64,000 bases of DNA, taken from Paracoccaceae bacterium. GTDB taxonomy: Bacteria; Pseudomonadota; Alphaproteobacteria; Rhodobacterales; Rhodobacteraceae. Location: contig JAJEHS010000005.1 in assembly GCA_022823605.1 (NCBI GenBank), positions 124,001 through 188,000 of the forward strand, given 5' to 3'. Below the pieces are notes generated by a model. It saw only the letters and a program-made list of their open reading frames with translations. It searched no databases and had not been told where the DNA came from. The position numbers were made by a program, and so were the translations under genes. Shown piece after piece: positions 35,930-44,871 of this stretch (positions are counted from its first letter, which is position 1; every line of letters starts with the position of its first letter).

Positions 35930-36367
35930 TCTTAAGAGGTTTTAATGGAAATAATATAGAAATTTTCCGGCTAGGCAATTACCAAATTTGGCAATTCTTC
36001 CAAATTGCGGTTTCCCTTCACTTACAAATACCCTTAAAACGATTGGTGAAGTCTGCAGATCAATAATGCTGAAGTTTTTACTTGTATGTTCCGCCCAGCA
36101 TTTCCTCACCTAATATTTACGTTGGAAGCAAGCAAGGAGAGTATCATGAAAGACCCGATGTGATACGAAGCCGAACAATATATCCGTGCATCGGACGTTC
36201 TTTCTTTAGAACTTCAGGGTTGATATCAGCCGATCCAGGGAAATTAAGTTAAGGTCTCTTCAATATCGCTTGTCTAGCTAATTTGTGGTCTGTATAAAGA
36301 ACAGGAATTTACCAAGGTAAAATTTGAGTGAATTACTTGGTAAAATTTCATGAACAAAGGAGTGATT
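35930..36367. other. Intergenic region between frmA and glpK
   Basis: Divergent genes flank this stretch, so both promoters should lie here. GGTAAAATTT occurs twice just before glpK (36316-36325 and 36339-36348), a possible regulator-binding repeat. No gene was recognised. Confidence 0.35.
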
Positions 36368-37852
36368 ATGTCATACATTCTGGCAATTGATCAGGGTACA
36401 ACTTCATCCAGGGCAATATTGTTCGATAAGGAGTTCAATCCGGTTTCAACCTCCCAAAAGGAATTTGATCAACATTATCCAAAATCGGGCTGGGTTGAAC
36501 ACGACCCGAAGGATATTTGGGAAACAACCATTGTTACTTGTCGAAAGGCCCTCGAAGGTCGGGACACCTCAAAAATACTGGGTGTGGGAATAACCAATCA
36601 AAGGGAAACCACCTTGGTTTGGGATAGAAACACAGGTCAACCGATTTACAAAGCCATTGTATGGCAGGATCGACGTACTTCCGATTATTGCTCAAGTCTC
36701 AAGGAAAGGGGCTTGGAACCGGAAATTACCGAGAAAACAGGCCTGTTGCTGGATCCCTATTTTTCAGCTACCAAAATAAGGTGGATATTGCAGAATGTTG
36801 AGGGGGCACTGGAAAAGGCCAAAGCAGGAGAATTGCTCTTTGGTACGGTTGATACCTTCCTAATCTGGAAATTGACCGGCGGGAGTAAACATGTAACCGA
36901 CATTACCAATGCATCCAGGACATTGCTGTTCAACCTTGCCGAGGAAAAATGGGACCAGGGTCTTCTGGACCTTTTTGAAATACCCCGATCCATGCTGCCG
37001 GAAGTAAGGGAATGTACCTCTGAATTTGGTACAACCGAAGAACAGCATTTTGGGGTTGAACTTCCCATCAGGGGTGTTGCCGGAGATCAACAGGCAGCTA
37101 CTATAGGACAGGCATGTTTCAGCCCTGGAATGTTGAAGGCAACCTATGGTACAGGTTGTTTTGCATTGCTAAATACAGGCGATACCCTTGTACCCTCCAA
37201 AAACAGACTGTTAACTACCATTGCCTATAAAATAGATGGCAAAACACACTATGCACTTGAAGGTTCGATTTTTATTGCCGGTGCCGTTGTCCAATGGCTT
37301 CGCGATGGATTGCAAATAATCAGTGATGCTGGTGAAACCCAAGCCCTTGCCTCGGAAGCAGACCCACAACAGGATATCATTCTGGTTCCGGCCTTTACCG
37401 GTTTGGGAGCACCTTATTGGGATTCCGAATGCCGTGGGGCACTGTTCGGGATTACCAGAAATACCGGGCCCAAGGAGTTGTCAAAGGCAGCATTATCCAG
37501 TGTAGCCTTCCAGACTGTAGATTTGTGGGAAGCCATGAATATGGATTATCCCGGATTGAAGAATGTCGGACTCAGGGCAGATGGTGGCATGACCGAAAGC
37601 AATTATACCATGCAGAAAGTTGCTGATTTCCTGAATACCACCGTGGAGGTTCCGAAGGTACCTGAAACAACGGCCTTGGGAGCAGCCTACCTGGCAGGCT
37701 ACCAATCAGGGTTATTCACCTCACTTGATGAAATCGGTGAAAAGTGGGTACGTGCGAAAAGTTTTCAGCCGAAAATGGATACTACCGAGCGAAGCAAAAA
37801 CCTTGCCAGTTGGAAAAAGGCAGTTGCCAGAACCTTGACCAACCCTGCATGA
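36368..37852 (+). CDS. glpK: Glycerol kinase
   Basis: GlpK phosphorylates glycerol to sn-glycerol-3-phosphate with ATP. The 494-residue protein (ATG 36368, GGAG 5 nt upstream) has the FGGY kinase signatures LAIDQGTTSSRAILFD, GITNQRETTLVWD, VWQDRRT, the GDQQAATIGQ strand and GLRADGGMTESNYTMQ. It is isolated from glpF, glpD or glpR in this window. The sugar importer at 7.5-11.7 kb could supply glycerol-3-phosphate, but no direct link is visible. Confidence 0.96.
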   Translation: MSYILAIDQGTTSSRAILFDKEFNPVSTSQKEFDQHYPKSGWVEHDPKDIWETTIVTCRKALEGRDTSKILGVGITNQRETTLVWDRNTGQPIYKAIVWQDRRTSDYCSSLKERGLEPEITEKTGLLLDPYFSATKIRWILQNVEGALEKAKAGELLFGTVDTFLIWKLTGGSKHVTDITNASRTLLFNLAEEKWDQGLLDLFEIPRSMLPEVRECTSEFGTTEEQHFGVELPIRGVAGDQQAATIGQACFSPGMLKATYGTGCFALLNTGDTLVPSKNRLLTTIAYKIDGKTHYALEGSIFIAGAVVQWLRDGLQIISDAGETQALASEADPQQDIILVPAFTGLGAPYWDSECRGALFGITRNTGPKELSKAALSSVAFQTVDLWEAMNMDYPGLKNVGLRADGGMTESNYTMQKVADFLNTTVEVPKVPETTALGAAYLAGYQSGLFTSLDEIGEKWVRAKSFQPKMDTTERSKNLASWKKAVARTLTNPA

Positions 37853-37998
37853 TCATCGGTCCACATCATTCTTTTTTGTAAGTTTTTGGCAATTCGTTCG
37901 GACCGAAATACTTATAAGGTTTGTACAATTCCATATTTTTTATTTCAATCCATTGCCTGATTACGAGTGTCCAAATAACTCGTGAATTCCCTTTAATG

Positions 37999-38283
37999 TC
38001 AAAAAAGTTCGCTATGTGAACCGATTCTTGCCAATTTCAATTCGCAACCATCTCTTGTCTGGCAATAGATGAGTAGTAAATCAGCCTTGAGATGGCACTC
38101 TCGATAACCCCGCCAATTTCCAATGAGTTTATGATCCTTGTAGGATTCAGGTAATTGTTGATCATCGCAAAGTAACTCTAGCACCTCGATAAGTATCAAA
38201 TCCACTATTTCTTTGTATTGTGGATTTCTCTTTACAAGCTTGTAATCCTGTTTGAATTTTTTTGATTTCCTAATTCTCCGCAT
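37999..38283 (-). CDS. YafQ-family ribosome-dependent mRNA interferase toxin
   Basis: The 94-residue protein starts RRIRKSKKFKQDYKLVKRNP and has the YafQ-type core DHKLIGNWRGYRECHLKADLLLIY with C-terminal LARIGSHSELF. YafQ toxins cleave mRNA in the ribosomal A site; the usual catalytic His residues (near KDHKL, ECHLK, GSHSEL) are present. It overlaps the upstream antitoxin by 14 nt. A decayed relative lies at 29667-29762. Confidence 0.88.
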   Translation of the reverse strand: MRRIRKSKKFKQDYKLVKRNPQYKEIVDLILIEVLELLCDDQQLPESYKDHKLIGNWRGYRECHLKADLLLIYCQTRDGCELKLARIGSHSELF

Positions 38284-38536
38284 TTAGATCGGCCATCAAA
38301 GCATCAACAGAATCGAAGGATTGACCTTTTCCGGCTTCAAGTTCAGCTATTGCGGCTCTGGTTTCCTTGTTTGGCACTTTGATTTCAAAAGGTAGACGTT
38401 GTTCATCTACAATGCTTAACATCAGTAGGCGAATGGCGTCGGACACGGTCAACCCCATTGCCTCAAGCGTTTCAGAGGCTTGCTGCTTAGTGACCTTATC
38501 AATTCGGGCACGGACATAAGTATCAGCGGTAGACAA
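38270..38536 (-). CDS. RelB/DinJ-family antitoxin
   Basis: The 88-residue protein has the RelB/DinJ RHH N-terminus (VRARIDKVTKQQASETLEAM, GLTVSDAIRLLML) and a toxin-wrapping C-terminus (PNKETRAAIAELEAGKG). It would neutralise the YafQ toxin encoded 14 nt into its 3' end and repress the operon at the inverted repeat upstream (38586-38610). Confidence 0.9.
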   Translation of the reverse strand: MSTADTYVRARIDKVTKQQASETLEAMGLTVSDAIRLLMLSIVDEQRLPFEIKVPNKETRAAIAELEAGKGQSFDSVDALMADLNAEN

Positions 38537-38585
38537 GTTGAGTTTCCTTAAATAAATTAAAAAATTAGTTTAATTTTGTAGTACT

Positions 38586-38610
38586 AATGTAGTCAAGATA
38601 GGACTACATT
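38586..38610. promoter_or_regulatory. Probable RelB operator (inverted repeat)
   Basis: AATGTAGTC and GACTACATT form a perfect 9-bp inverted repeat around 7 nt, about 50 nt upstream of the antitoxin start; the adjacent TAGTACTA (38579-38586) is itself palindromic. DinJ-YafQ and RelBE operons are autoregulated through such palindromes. Binding is inferred. Confidence 0.55.
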
Positions 38611-38962
38611 TCAAGAAAAGAAAACTATCGGAAGCAGAAACTACGTGACTTACTTAAGCAGGTCTTCGACGAATAAATTAACTGTTGTATTCAAGCGTTC
38701 GGGTAAGATTTTCCTGCCCTGAGTTTCTCCTTGTATGGGATTTAAACGGTAATGAAATTCCCCATTACTATTCTCCTTTTTTAGCCTTAAGAGTCAGTAA
38801 AGATATGAGAATTTCAACTCCTTGTCGGTGTTGATTTATTTATAGACAAAAAACCATCTAAAAAGTTATCCACATGTAAATTGCCTGACCTGATGGATTA
38901 GGGCACTTTTTTCTTTCGGGTTTCACCAAAGTGGACATTGTTGAAATCAAACACTGATTTCA
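38611..38962. other. Intergenic region upstream of the conjugation-type genes
   Basis: The promoter of the 38963-43816 gene set is expected here. No reading frame, RNA or repeat of note was recognised. Confidence 0.4.
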
Positions 38963-39628
38963 ATGGATGTAATTATGAAACTTATTTTGGTGACCGCCAT
39001 CCCGGTACTTCTTGCAATGAGTACCCAGGTTCTTGGCGATTGGGCCTATGACATGACCAGCGAAAAGTGCAGTGATGAATCAAGAAGGCTGTTGGCGGAA
39101 AGTACCAGAAACCAGATTGAATACTCGGTAAGAAGGGCTGAAGCCTCCATAGATGCACCCACTCCAGTTGGCGATCTCGGTTGTCTTGCAGGTTTGATGC
39201 AATTGCCTCTTGGCACCTTTGCTTCAACAGGGAATCTTGGTGGTATCTTCAACAACTCATTGAACAGCCTGGTCAACTCCAACGGGAATATCATCAACCA
39301 GTATTGTGCACGGGCAGAAAGGGAATGGCGCAAGGCAACCAGATCACTTGGGCGGAATAACAATTCCTACAACAAATTTGTTCTGCCAAGCTATTTCTTG
39401 ACACGAATGACAAAGACTGAAACGGATCAGGAGAATATTCCAACTGATCCGGTGGTAAGTGAATCAAATGCACCAACCGCTGGGGGTACTCCTTACAGCA
39501 CCCAAAAAACCCTGGTCAATCCACAGGTATCATCAAGTGCTGATACCCAAAATGAAGAGCCGTTGGATATGGATCAATCCATAGAAGGAATCTGGGACAC
39601 GATTTACGGGAAGGAGTCAAACCAATGA
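38963..39628 (+). CDS. Exported protein encoded with the coupling ATPase, function unknown
   Basis: The 221-residue precursor carries a signal peptide (MKLILVTAIPVLLAMSTQVLG; an ATG at 38975 would give a more compact leader). The mature part has four Cys (EKCSDES, LGCLAGL, NQYCARA) that could form disulfides, a glycine/asparagine-rich middle (GNLGGIFNNSLNSLVNSNG) and a low-complexity acidic tail. Its stop overlaps the next gene (ATGA), and that gene overlaps the DotL-like gene, so it belongs to the secretion/conjugation operon. No family was recognised. Confidence 0.72.
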   Translation: MDVIMKLILVTAIPVLLAMSTQVLGDWAYDMTSEKCSDESRRLLAESTRNQIEYSVRRAEASIDAPTPVGDLGCLAGLMQLPLGTFASTGNLGGIFNNSLNSLVNSNGNIINQYCARAEREWRKATRSLGRNNNSYNKFVLPSYFLTRMTKTETDQENIPTDPVVSESNAPTAGGTPYSTQKTLVNPQVSSSADTQNEEPLDMDQSIEGIWDTIYGKESNQ

Positions 39629-40722
39629 TAAATATCAGGAAATCAAATTGTATCAAACTGCTTGTTCCGTTTTTATTCCTCATCACAACTGCCTCTCCTG
39701 GATGGGCAATCTTTGGTCCCGGATGCCAGTGCGGTACCATCGGATCATTTCATCAATCGACCAGATACCATGTAAGCAAGGAGGCAACGAGGGCTGCCAG
39801 AGACATTATTGAAGCCTTGCAGGCTCACTCGCGTCAGCAGAGTTCATATCTGGACCGACAGGTCGAGGCACAAAAAAGATTGGTGGATGGTGAACAGCAA
39901 AACCATTCAATGCGTCTCAGGGAAGAGTTTCGGGCGGAGGCTGAAAGTGGCAGGTATGACCCGAATGGGGATTTTTGCCATCTGGTTGATCTGTCATTGA
40001 TCAGGGAAAGGAATAGGGTCAAAAAGGTACCTCCCCAGATTATTACGAGGGCAGTGGGTGACTGGTCTGGAGGCAAGCCGGAAATAGTCAGGAAAAATGG
40101 TATTCATCTTGCGGCATGGTTGCATAGGGAAAAAGAGACCATTGGATCAATCGGAACTGTCGAACGACCTACAACCGACTGGGGTTTGGTAAATGATCAT
40201 GCAACCATTGCAGCAGGACAACCCAAGGTAATGGAGGCAGTTTACAGACTTGTTGCCAATACGGTAGACCCACTACCACCCATTCCACTCTCCGAAAAAA
40301 ATCTGCAAACCCCTGGTGGCTTGTCGGAAGCTGTATTGAGGGATTCGATTGCAGCCAGAAAACAGGCAGCCACTTCCCTGATTGAATTTGCCATTGGTCT
40401 CTCATTGCCAAGTGAATCATCAGACGGTTACATGGCTTTGGCCGAACAATCCCATTACCAGTACGAGATACCTGATCGGATAAGCCGGTTACAAGCTCTG
40501 GATATTCGTTCCTCGGCTTATTTCTCACCAACCGTGGAAACCCTGCAGGCAAGGCATGAGAAAAACGAAAGAGCCCTGTTGCAGGACCTTATTGACTTGA
40601 ACAGCCTGAATACACGCTTGAATTATTTGAGGCTGGTTCAGGAAACCAGAACCTCAATAGCCCTTGCTGCCATTCTGGGGACCATAACCGATAATTCCTA
40701 CGGGAATATTGCTCCTCAATGA
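39625..40722 (+). CDS. Exported protein encoded just upstream of DotL-like ATPase, function unknown
   Basis: The 365-residue precursor begins with a signal peptide ending near SPGWA. The mature protein starts with GPGCQCGTIGSFHQSTRYHV, then a long coiled-coil-prone helix (RAARDIIEALQAHSRQQSSYLDR); a third Cys is in DFCHLVDLS. The rest is helical without membrane segments. Translational overlap with both neighbours points to a periplasmic part of the transfer apparatus. It does not resemble DotM, DotG or other Dot proteins by eye, so it may be a lineage-specific component. Confidence 0.72.
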   Translation: MINIRKSNCIKLLVPFLFLITTASPGWAIFGPGCQCGTIGSFHQSTRYHVSKEATRAARDIIEALQAHSRQQSSYLDRQVEAQKRLVDGEQQNHSMRLREEFRAEAESGRYDPNGDFCHLVDLSLIRERNRVKKVPPQIITRAVGDWSGGKPEIVRKNGIHLAAWLHREKETIGSIGTVERPTTDWGLVNDHATIAAGQPKVMEAVYRLVANTVDPLPPIPLSEKNLQTPGGLSEAVLRDSIAARKQAATSLIEFAIGLSLPSESSDGYMALAEQSHYQYEIPDRISRLQALDIRSSAYFSPTVETLQARHEKNERALLQDLIDLNSLNTRLNYLRLVQETRTSIALAAILGTITDNSYGNIAPQ

Positions 40723-43700
40723 TGGTATCTATCATCAGGGTCCAACCCGGCAGAAACAAAACGCATCCGACAATGAACCCCTAAGGAAGAGACAGATTTC
40801 AGAAACAGAGCCGGACAATTCACATCTGAGGGTAACCAACAACAACCAGCTCATTCAGACCTTGTCCAGACCAGATGTATATGCCGCCCTTATTGTGCTT
40901 GGATACTGTTCCTTTCTCCTTGTACCAGCTATCTGGGCTGTTGTCATTCCCCTCGACATTGTCTACTCCCTTTGGTTCTTCAACCAGAAAGCAAGGCTTC
41001 CATTCAGGTTGCCAGCCAGCTGGCGGAAAAAGGATTATTCCAATCCTGAACCCGGGGGTAATGGCAGGTTTCGCAAGGGGGAAGGTCTTCTGTTTCTGGG
41101 TAATGATTACGACAGTAATGAAGAGCTGTGGATGTCCAACGAGGATGCCAGAAGGCATGCTCTGGTCCTGGGAACCACGGGATCAGGCAAATCATTGACA
41201 AGTGATACACTTGTCCTTGGAGAATATGGGTGGATCCCCATTGGCAACCTAGAGCCGGGAAACAGGATCAGAACACCATCGGGCAGTTTAACAAGGGTAT
41301 CGGGTGTGTTCCCACAGGGTAAACTTCCAGTTGTCAGATTGCATTTCGAGGATGGCAGGTGGGCTGAATGTTCCAGGGATCATCTCTGGTTGGTCAAACG
41401 CCATGCCGAAGCGGATTGTCTCAGTACGGATGAAGTACCCAAATGGGAAACAATGAGTGCCGGTGATCTGGGCATTCAACTGGAGACTGGCAGGTTGTCA
41501 GGCACAACCAAACCATTGGTGCGTTATTACATCCCCTTGGTCAATGACATTCCGGAAATCAGAGGCAAACTCAACAAGTTGACTTTCAGAAACCATGCAA
41601 CAAGAGGCATGGGCTGGAAAACCAGAAACCTTGATCAGAAGGGTACAGCGTCTGAAAGAAAAGAATGGCTACTGGAGTTTCTGACTCTTCGGAACAAAGC
41701 CGAGCCGATAGAGGAGATTGAGGGTTCCCTGAAAATTCCTGTTGTGTCAAGTGAGGAAGGCATTCAACTCAGATATCTCATTTGGTCGCTGGGAGGCTTG
41801 GCCTTGCAGTTGATCATCGAAGGAAGGATTTATGTCAAGGCTTCCATACCCGGTTTAAACAAAACCTCTGATGGGGATTTTGAACTCACCGATAAATATG
41901 AAAAGCTCGGATTGGAAATAGTTGAGGTGGAGGGTTTTTACTCCCAATCGGAAGCCCTGGTCAAGAAGGAACATATCAAGAGACAGGTTGCCCTGGGGAA
42001 AATGACACCCCGGCAGGGAGGTGAATTGATAAAATCCTTCAAGGTTCTGGAAAAGGACATGACGTGTATCAAGGTGGAATCTGCAGAGGGGTTGTTTGTG
42101 ATGGAATCCTACCTTGTTACGCATAATTCCGAATTCCTCCTTGGGTTGGTTTCCCAATCAATCATGTGGAACTCGGGGTTTCTGTTTGTGGATGGCAAGG
42201 GTACCACCGAGTTTCACGGCAGAACATGGTCGCTGGTATCCAAATTCGGCAGGGAGGATGATTACCGTATCCTGAATTTCACCGATCTCGGAGGCAAACA
42301 GGATAACCGAGCAGGTGGGCCAGACGTTCAGTCCAATACCCTGAATCCCTTCTCACATGGAACTCCAGATCAATTGATGAATCTTATAGTTTCCCTCATG
42401 GGTAATGCTGCTGGTGGTTCAGACATGTGGAAACACAGGGCCATGTCACTCGTAACATCAGCAATCAGGGCCCTTTGTGAAATGAGAGATGCTGGAGATG
42501 TTCTTTTGAATGTACAATCGATCAGGGATTATCTCCCATTGGGCCAAGGGGTGGACAAAACTCATTTGGTGGATGGTAAAATCGATTGCATAGCAGATAT
42601 ACCTGATGAAGCCTGGAAGGACATCAGGTCAAGGGGAGGAATGATTGAACTTTATCTTCGTTCACTGAAAGGGGAATTTTCGGACACCTCGAGATTGGCC
42701 CTCAAGGGATTTTTTGACTCGCTACCAGGATTCAACCTATACAACGCAATCAATGGACTGCCGCAGGAAAGCAAGACAGTCGAACAGCATGGCTTTTTAT
42801 CAATGCAACTTACCAAACCCCTTGGATCCCTTGCTGATGATTATGGACATATTTTCCGAACTCCCTTTGGCGAGGTCGATATGGAGGATGTTGTTTTAAA
42901 CAGGCGCATATTGGTTGTTCTATTACCAGCGCTACAGAAAGCACCAGAAGAAATGCGGAGTTGTGGCCGGATCGTTGTGGCTGTGCTCAAAATGATGATG
43001 GGGAAGGTTTCGGGTTCAGCCATCATGGGAACCAAGCAAAAACTGGTCGATGCCAAACCAACCAGATCCCCCACACCATTCATGGTCATTCTTGATGAGG
43101 CTGGTTATTACATGGTCAAGGGTATTGATACAATGATGGCTCAAGCCCGTTCCCTCGGGTTCATGATCGTTGTTTCTGGTCAGGATATGGCCGCCATGCA
43201 AGCGGTGTCGCCTCAAATCGCAGAATCTGCCGCAGCCAATTCCCGTCTGACCGTAGCAGGTGCCATGGAGGATGCCCACAAGACCTGGGATTTTATTCGA
43301 AAGAAGTTCTCGACCCACAGGGTTCCCGTTGTATCTGGTAGAAAACAGAAATCCGGACTGTTTGGCACCAAGTGGGTTGATCGTCAGGATGCGGAATTCG
43401 TTGTGGAAAGCAGGGTAAAAATAGGTGATTTGCAAAAGCTGCGGGAGGGTGAGTTTTATTTCATGATGGGATCCGTTCTGGTCAAGGCCCGATCCTTCTA
43501 CACTGGCCAGTACTGGATACCGAACATAAGGGCCAACAAGTTCTTGCTGGTCCGCGGTCCAACTGACAAGGCACCAGGCTTGGACCAGTCGAGGGATGTT
43601 AATTTCATGGAGTCGGTCGAGGCCATTACCGAAACTCTCCTTAGTGATGAACTTCTGGCACAAAGGCAGGAGGAATTACCCCCTTCTTCCCCCGATGAGT

Positions 43701-43816
43701 TGCTATTGGGCATTCTGCTTTCCGAAAAGCGTTTAAGAAAAGGAACACAAACCCAAGAAGGAAACAAAGGTATATTGGACAGTTATTTCGCAGGCATGGT
43801 TATGGGCGTTCAATAA
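40709..43816 (+). CDS. dotL: DotL/IcmO (TrbC-like) type IVB coupling ATPase interrupted by an intein
   Basis: The 1035-residue frame encodes two membrane segments (about 57-95), then a VirD4-type ATPase. Walker A is GTTGSGK (residues 155-161), and after removal of the 312-residue intein it becomes GTTGSGKSEFLLGL. Downstream are FLFVDGKGTTEFHGRTW, NTLNPFSHGTPDQLMNL, MWKHRAMSLVTSAIRALCE and Walker B (MVILDEAGYY, near residue 795), all characteristic of DotL/IcmO and IncI TrbC. The mature protein would be 723 residues. It would recruit substrates or DNA to an I-type transfer channel at the inner membrane. TTG 40709 is the only plausible start and overlaps the upstream gene by 14 nt. Confidence 0.9.
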   Translation: MLLNDGIYHQGPTRQKQNASDNEPLRKRQISETEPDNSHLRVTNNNQLIQTLSRPDVYAALIVLGYCSFLLVPAIWAVVIPLDIVYSLWFFNQKARLPFRLPASWRKKDYSNPEPGGNGRFRKGEGLLFLGNDYDSNEELWMSNEDARRHALVLGTTGSGKSLTSDTLVLGEYGWIPIGNLEPGNRIRTPSGSLTRVSGVFPQGKLPVVRLHFEDGRWAECSRDHLWLVKRHAEADCLSTDEVPKWETMSAGDLGIQLETGRLSGTTKPLVRYYIPLVNDIPEIRGKLNKLTFRNHATRGMGWKTRNLDQKGTASERKEWLLEFLTLRNKAEPIEEIEGSLKIPVVSSEEGIQLRYLIWSLGGLALQLIIEGRIYVKASIPGLNKTSDGDFELTDKYEKLGLEIVEVEGFYSQSEALVKKEHIKRQVALGKMTPRQGGELIKSFKVLEKDMTCIKVESAEGLFVMESYLVTHNSEFLLGLVSQSIMWNSGFLFVDGKGTTEFHGRTWSLVSKFGREDDYRILNFTDLGGKQDNRAGGPDVQSNTLNPFSHGTPDQLMNLIVSLMGNAAGGSDMWKHRAMSLVTSAIRALCEMRDAGDVLLNVQSIRDYLPLGQGVDKTHLVDGKIDCIADIPDEAWKDIRSRGGMIELYLRSLKGEFSDTSRLALKGFFDSLPGFNLYNAINGLPQESKTVEQHGFLSMQLTKPLGSLADDYGHIFRTPFGEVDMEDVVLNRRILVVLLPALQKAPEEMRSCGRIVVAVLKMMMGKVSGSAIMGTKQKLVDAKPTRSPTPFMVILDEAGYYMVKGIDTMMAQARSLGFMIVVSGQDMAAMQAVSPQIAESAAANSRLTVAGAMEDAHKTWDFIRKKFSTHRVPVVSGRKQKSGLFGTKWVDRQDAEFVVESRVKIGDLQKLREGEFYFMMGSVLVKARSFYTGQYWIPNIRANKFLLVRGPTDKAPGLDQSRDVNFMESVEAITETLLSDELLAQRQEELPPSSPDELLLGILLSEKRLRKGTQTQEGNKGILDSYFAGMVMGVQ
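41192..42127 (+). other. Intein (312 aa) inside the Walker A motif of the DotL-like ATPase
   Basis: The insertion begins with Ser (in GKSLTSDTLVLG) and ends YLVTHN, followed by Ser as the +1 residue. Visible Hint motifs are block A (SLTSDTLVLGEYGWIPIGNL), block B (ECSRDHLWLVKRH, with the TxxH-type His), and blocks F/G (CIKVESAEGLFVMESYLVTHN) with the penultimate His and terminal Asn. Position 1 is Ser rather than the usual Cys. A segment LRYLIWSLGGLALQ resembles part of a LAGLIDADG homing endonuclease, but no clear acidic LAGLIDADG pair was seen, so the endonuclease is probably degenerate. Precise boundaries restore an uninterrupted P-loop. Confidence 0.88.
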
Positions 43817-43899
43817 CTAACCAATCCATAACTACTAAGGGTCCTTTTTCGGTATGTTAAAATGTTTGGGGAACTAGTGTCCTGAATCTGAAGTTTGTA

Positions 43900-44306
43900 T
43901 CATAATTGTGGGTTGATTTTATGGCAGAATCTCTTTACCGAAGCAAGGATATCATCAGCCGATTTGGTCCACTTGAACGGTTTCGGATTGTCGTTATGAG
44001 AGTCAATAAATTCCACGATGGCACTTTCGAGTTGCTCAACTGATCGGTGTAACCCGCTTTGCAGTTGTCGACGTGACAATTCGGCAAACCATCGTTCAAT
44101 CTGGTTAATCCATGAGGCTGATGTCGGTGTAAAATGAACATGCCAGTGAGGTCGACGGGCAGCCAGTCCCTGACCTCTTTCGTTTTATGGGTGGCGTAAT
44201 TGTCCATGATTATATGAACATCAAGCTCCTCGGTTATCGTGTTATCCATGACCCTGAGAAAGTCGAGGAACTCAGATGAACGGTGGTGTTTGTAGCATTT
44301 GCCCAT
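43900..44306 (-). pseudogene. IS630-family transposase remnant, frameshifted
   Basis: The leftward frame from 44306 has KCYKHHRSSEFLDFLRV and HIIMDNYATHKTKEVRDWL, the DDE-domain core of IS630 transposases. After a frameshift near 44160 the family C-terminus continues as HVHFTPTSASWINQIERWFAEL down to the stop at 43900-43902. The N-terminal DNA-binding part is absent. Confidence 0.85.
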
Positions 44307-44618
44307 CGCTAGGTTTTCTCCGGGGCGGAGTAAGGCTGCCTGTCACATGCCCAACTATGGGCCCGCGTCAAGATCCATTACCACCTTCCGGTGAGTACAG
44401 TGGAAAGGTAAGTGGTGGCTGAGAAGCTCAGGGATTGCCTGAAGTATTGATTCCCTTTGGTTTTTAGGGAACTCTACTCTCTTCCCCAATAGTCACGGAT
44501 AACAAAAAAGGGGTTGATTTCGGGGGAGTTCAGAAGCCTCGAAGGTCGAGATGGTGCGTTTAATCGAAAATGACGAGGAGGTAAATCGGTTTTTTGGTGG
44601 TTTTCAGGGGAAAACAGT
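44307..44618. other. Degenerate mobile-element debris
   Basis: No intact reading frame. The stretch lies upstream of the IS630 remnant and is probably decayed insertion-sequence DNA, but no specific family was recognised. Confidence 0.3.
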
Positions 44619-44825
44619 TCAATTCAGTACAAAACTCAGAATTGCAACACCTGCACCTACAGCTCCCAGAATGACCAGAACCAATCTTGTTTCCCGCTTG
44701 GCCGCTTCAGTATTGTTCCGTTCCATGTCCGCCCGTATATCCTTTAGGGTACCGTCAATATTGGCTTCCATGATTTGATAATCCTTCTTCAGAAGTTCTA
44801 TTCGATTTTCAAGCTCTTCACTCAT
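44619..44825 (-). CDS. Small coiled-coil, C-terminally membrane-anchored protein
   Basis: The 68-residue protein has an N-terminal coiled coil (EELENRIELLKKDYQIMEANI, then ADMERNNTEAAKRET) and a single C-terminal membrane helix (LVLVILGAVGAGVAILSFV). Similar small proteins of the DUF1640/CCDC90-like type are common in bacteria, but no function can be inferred. It is flanked by mobile-element debris and a Uma2-type gene. Confidence 0.6.
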   Translation of the reverse strand: MSEELENRIELLKKDYQIMEANIDGTLKDIRADMERNNTEAAKRETRLVLVILGAVGAGVAILSFVLN

Positions 44826-44871
44826 AACAGGATAATATAGATTTGTTTAACTAGCAAATTATTTCCTTATT

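Noticed and set aside
41192-42127. Insertion in the DotL-like gene as a separate gene or simple disruption
   Set aside because: The frame is continuous, the ends have Hint motifs and precise removal restores the P-loop, which fits an intein.
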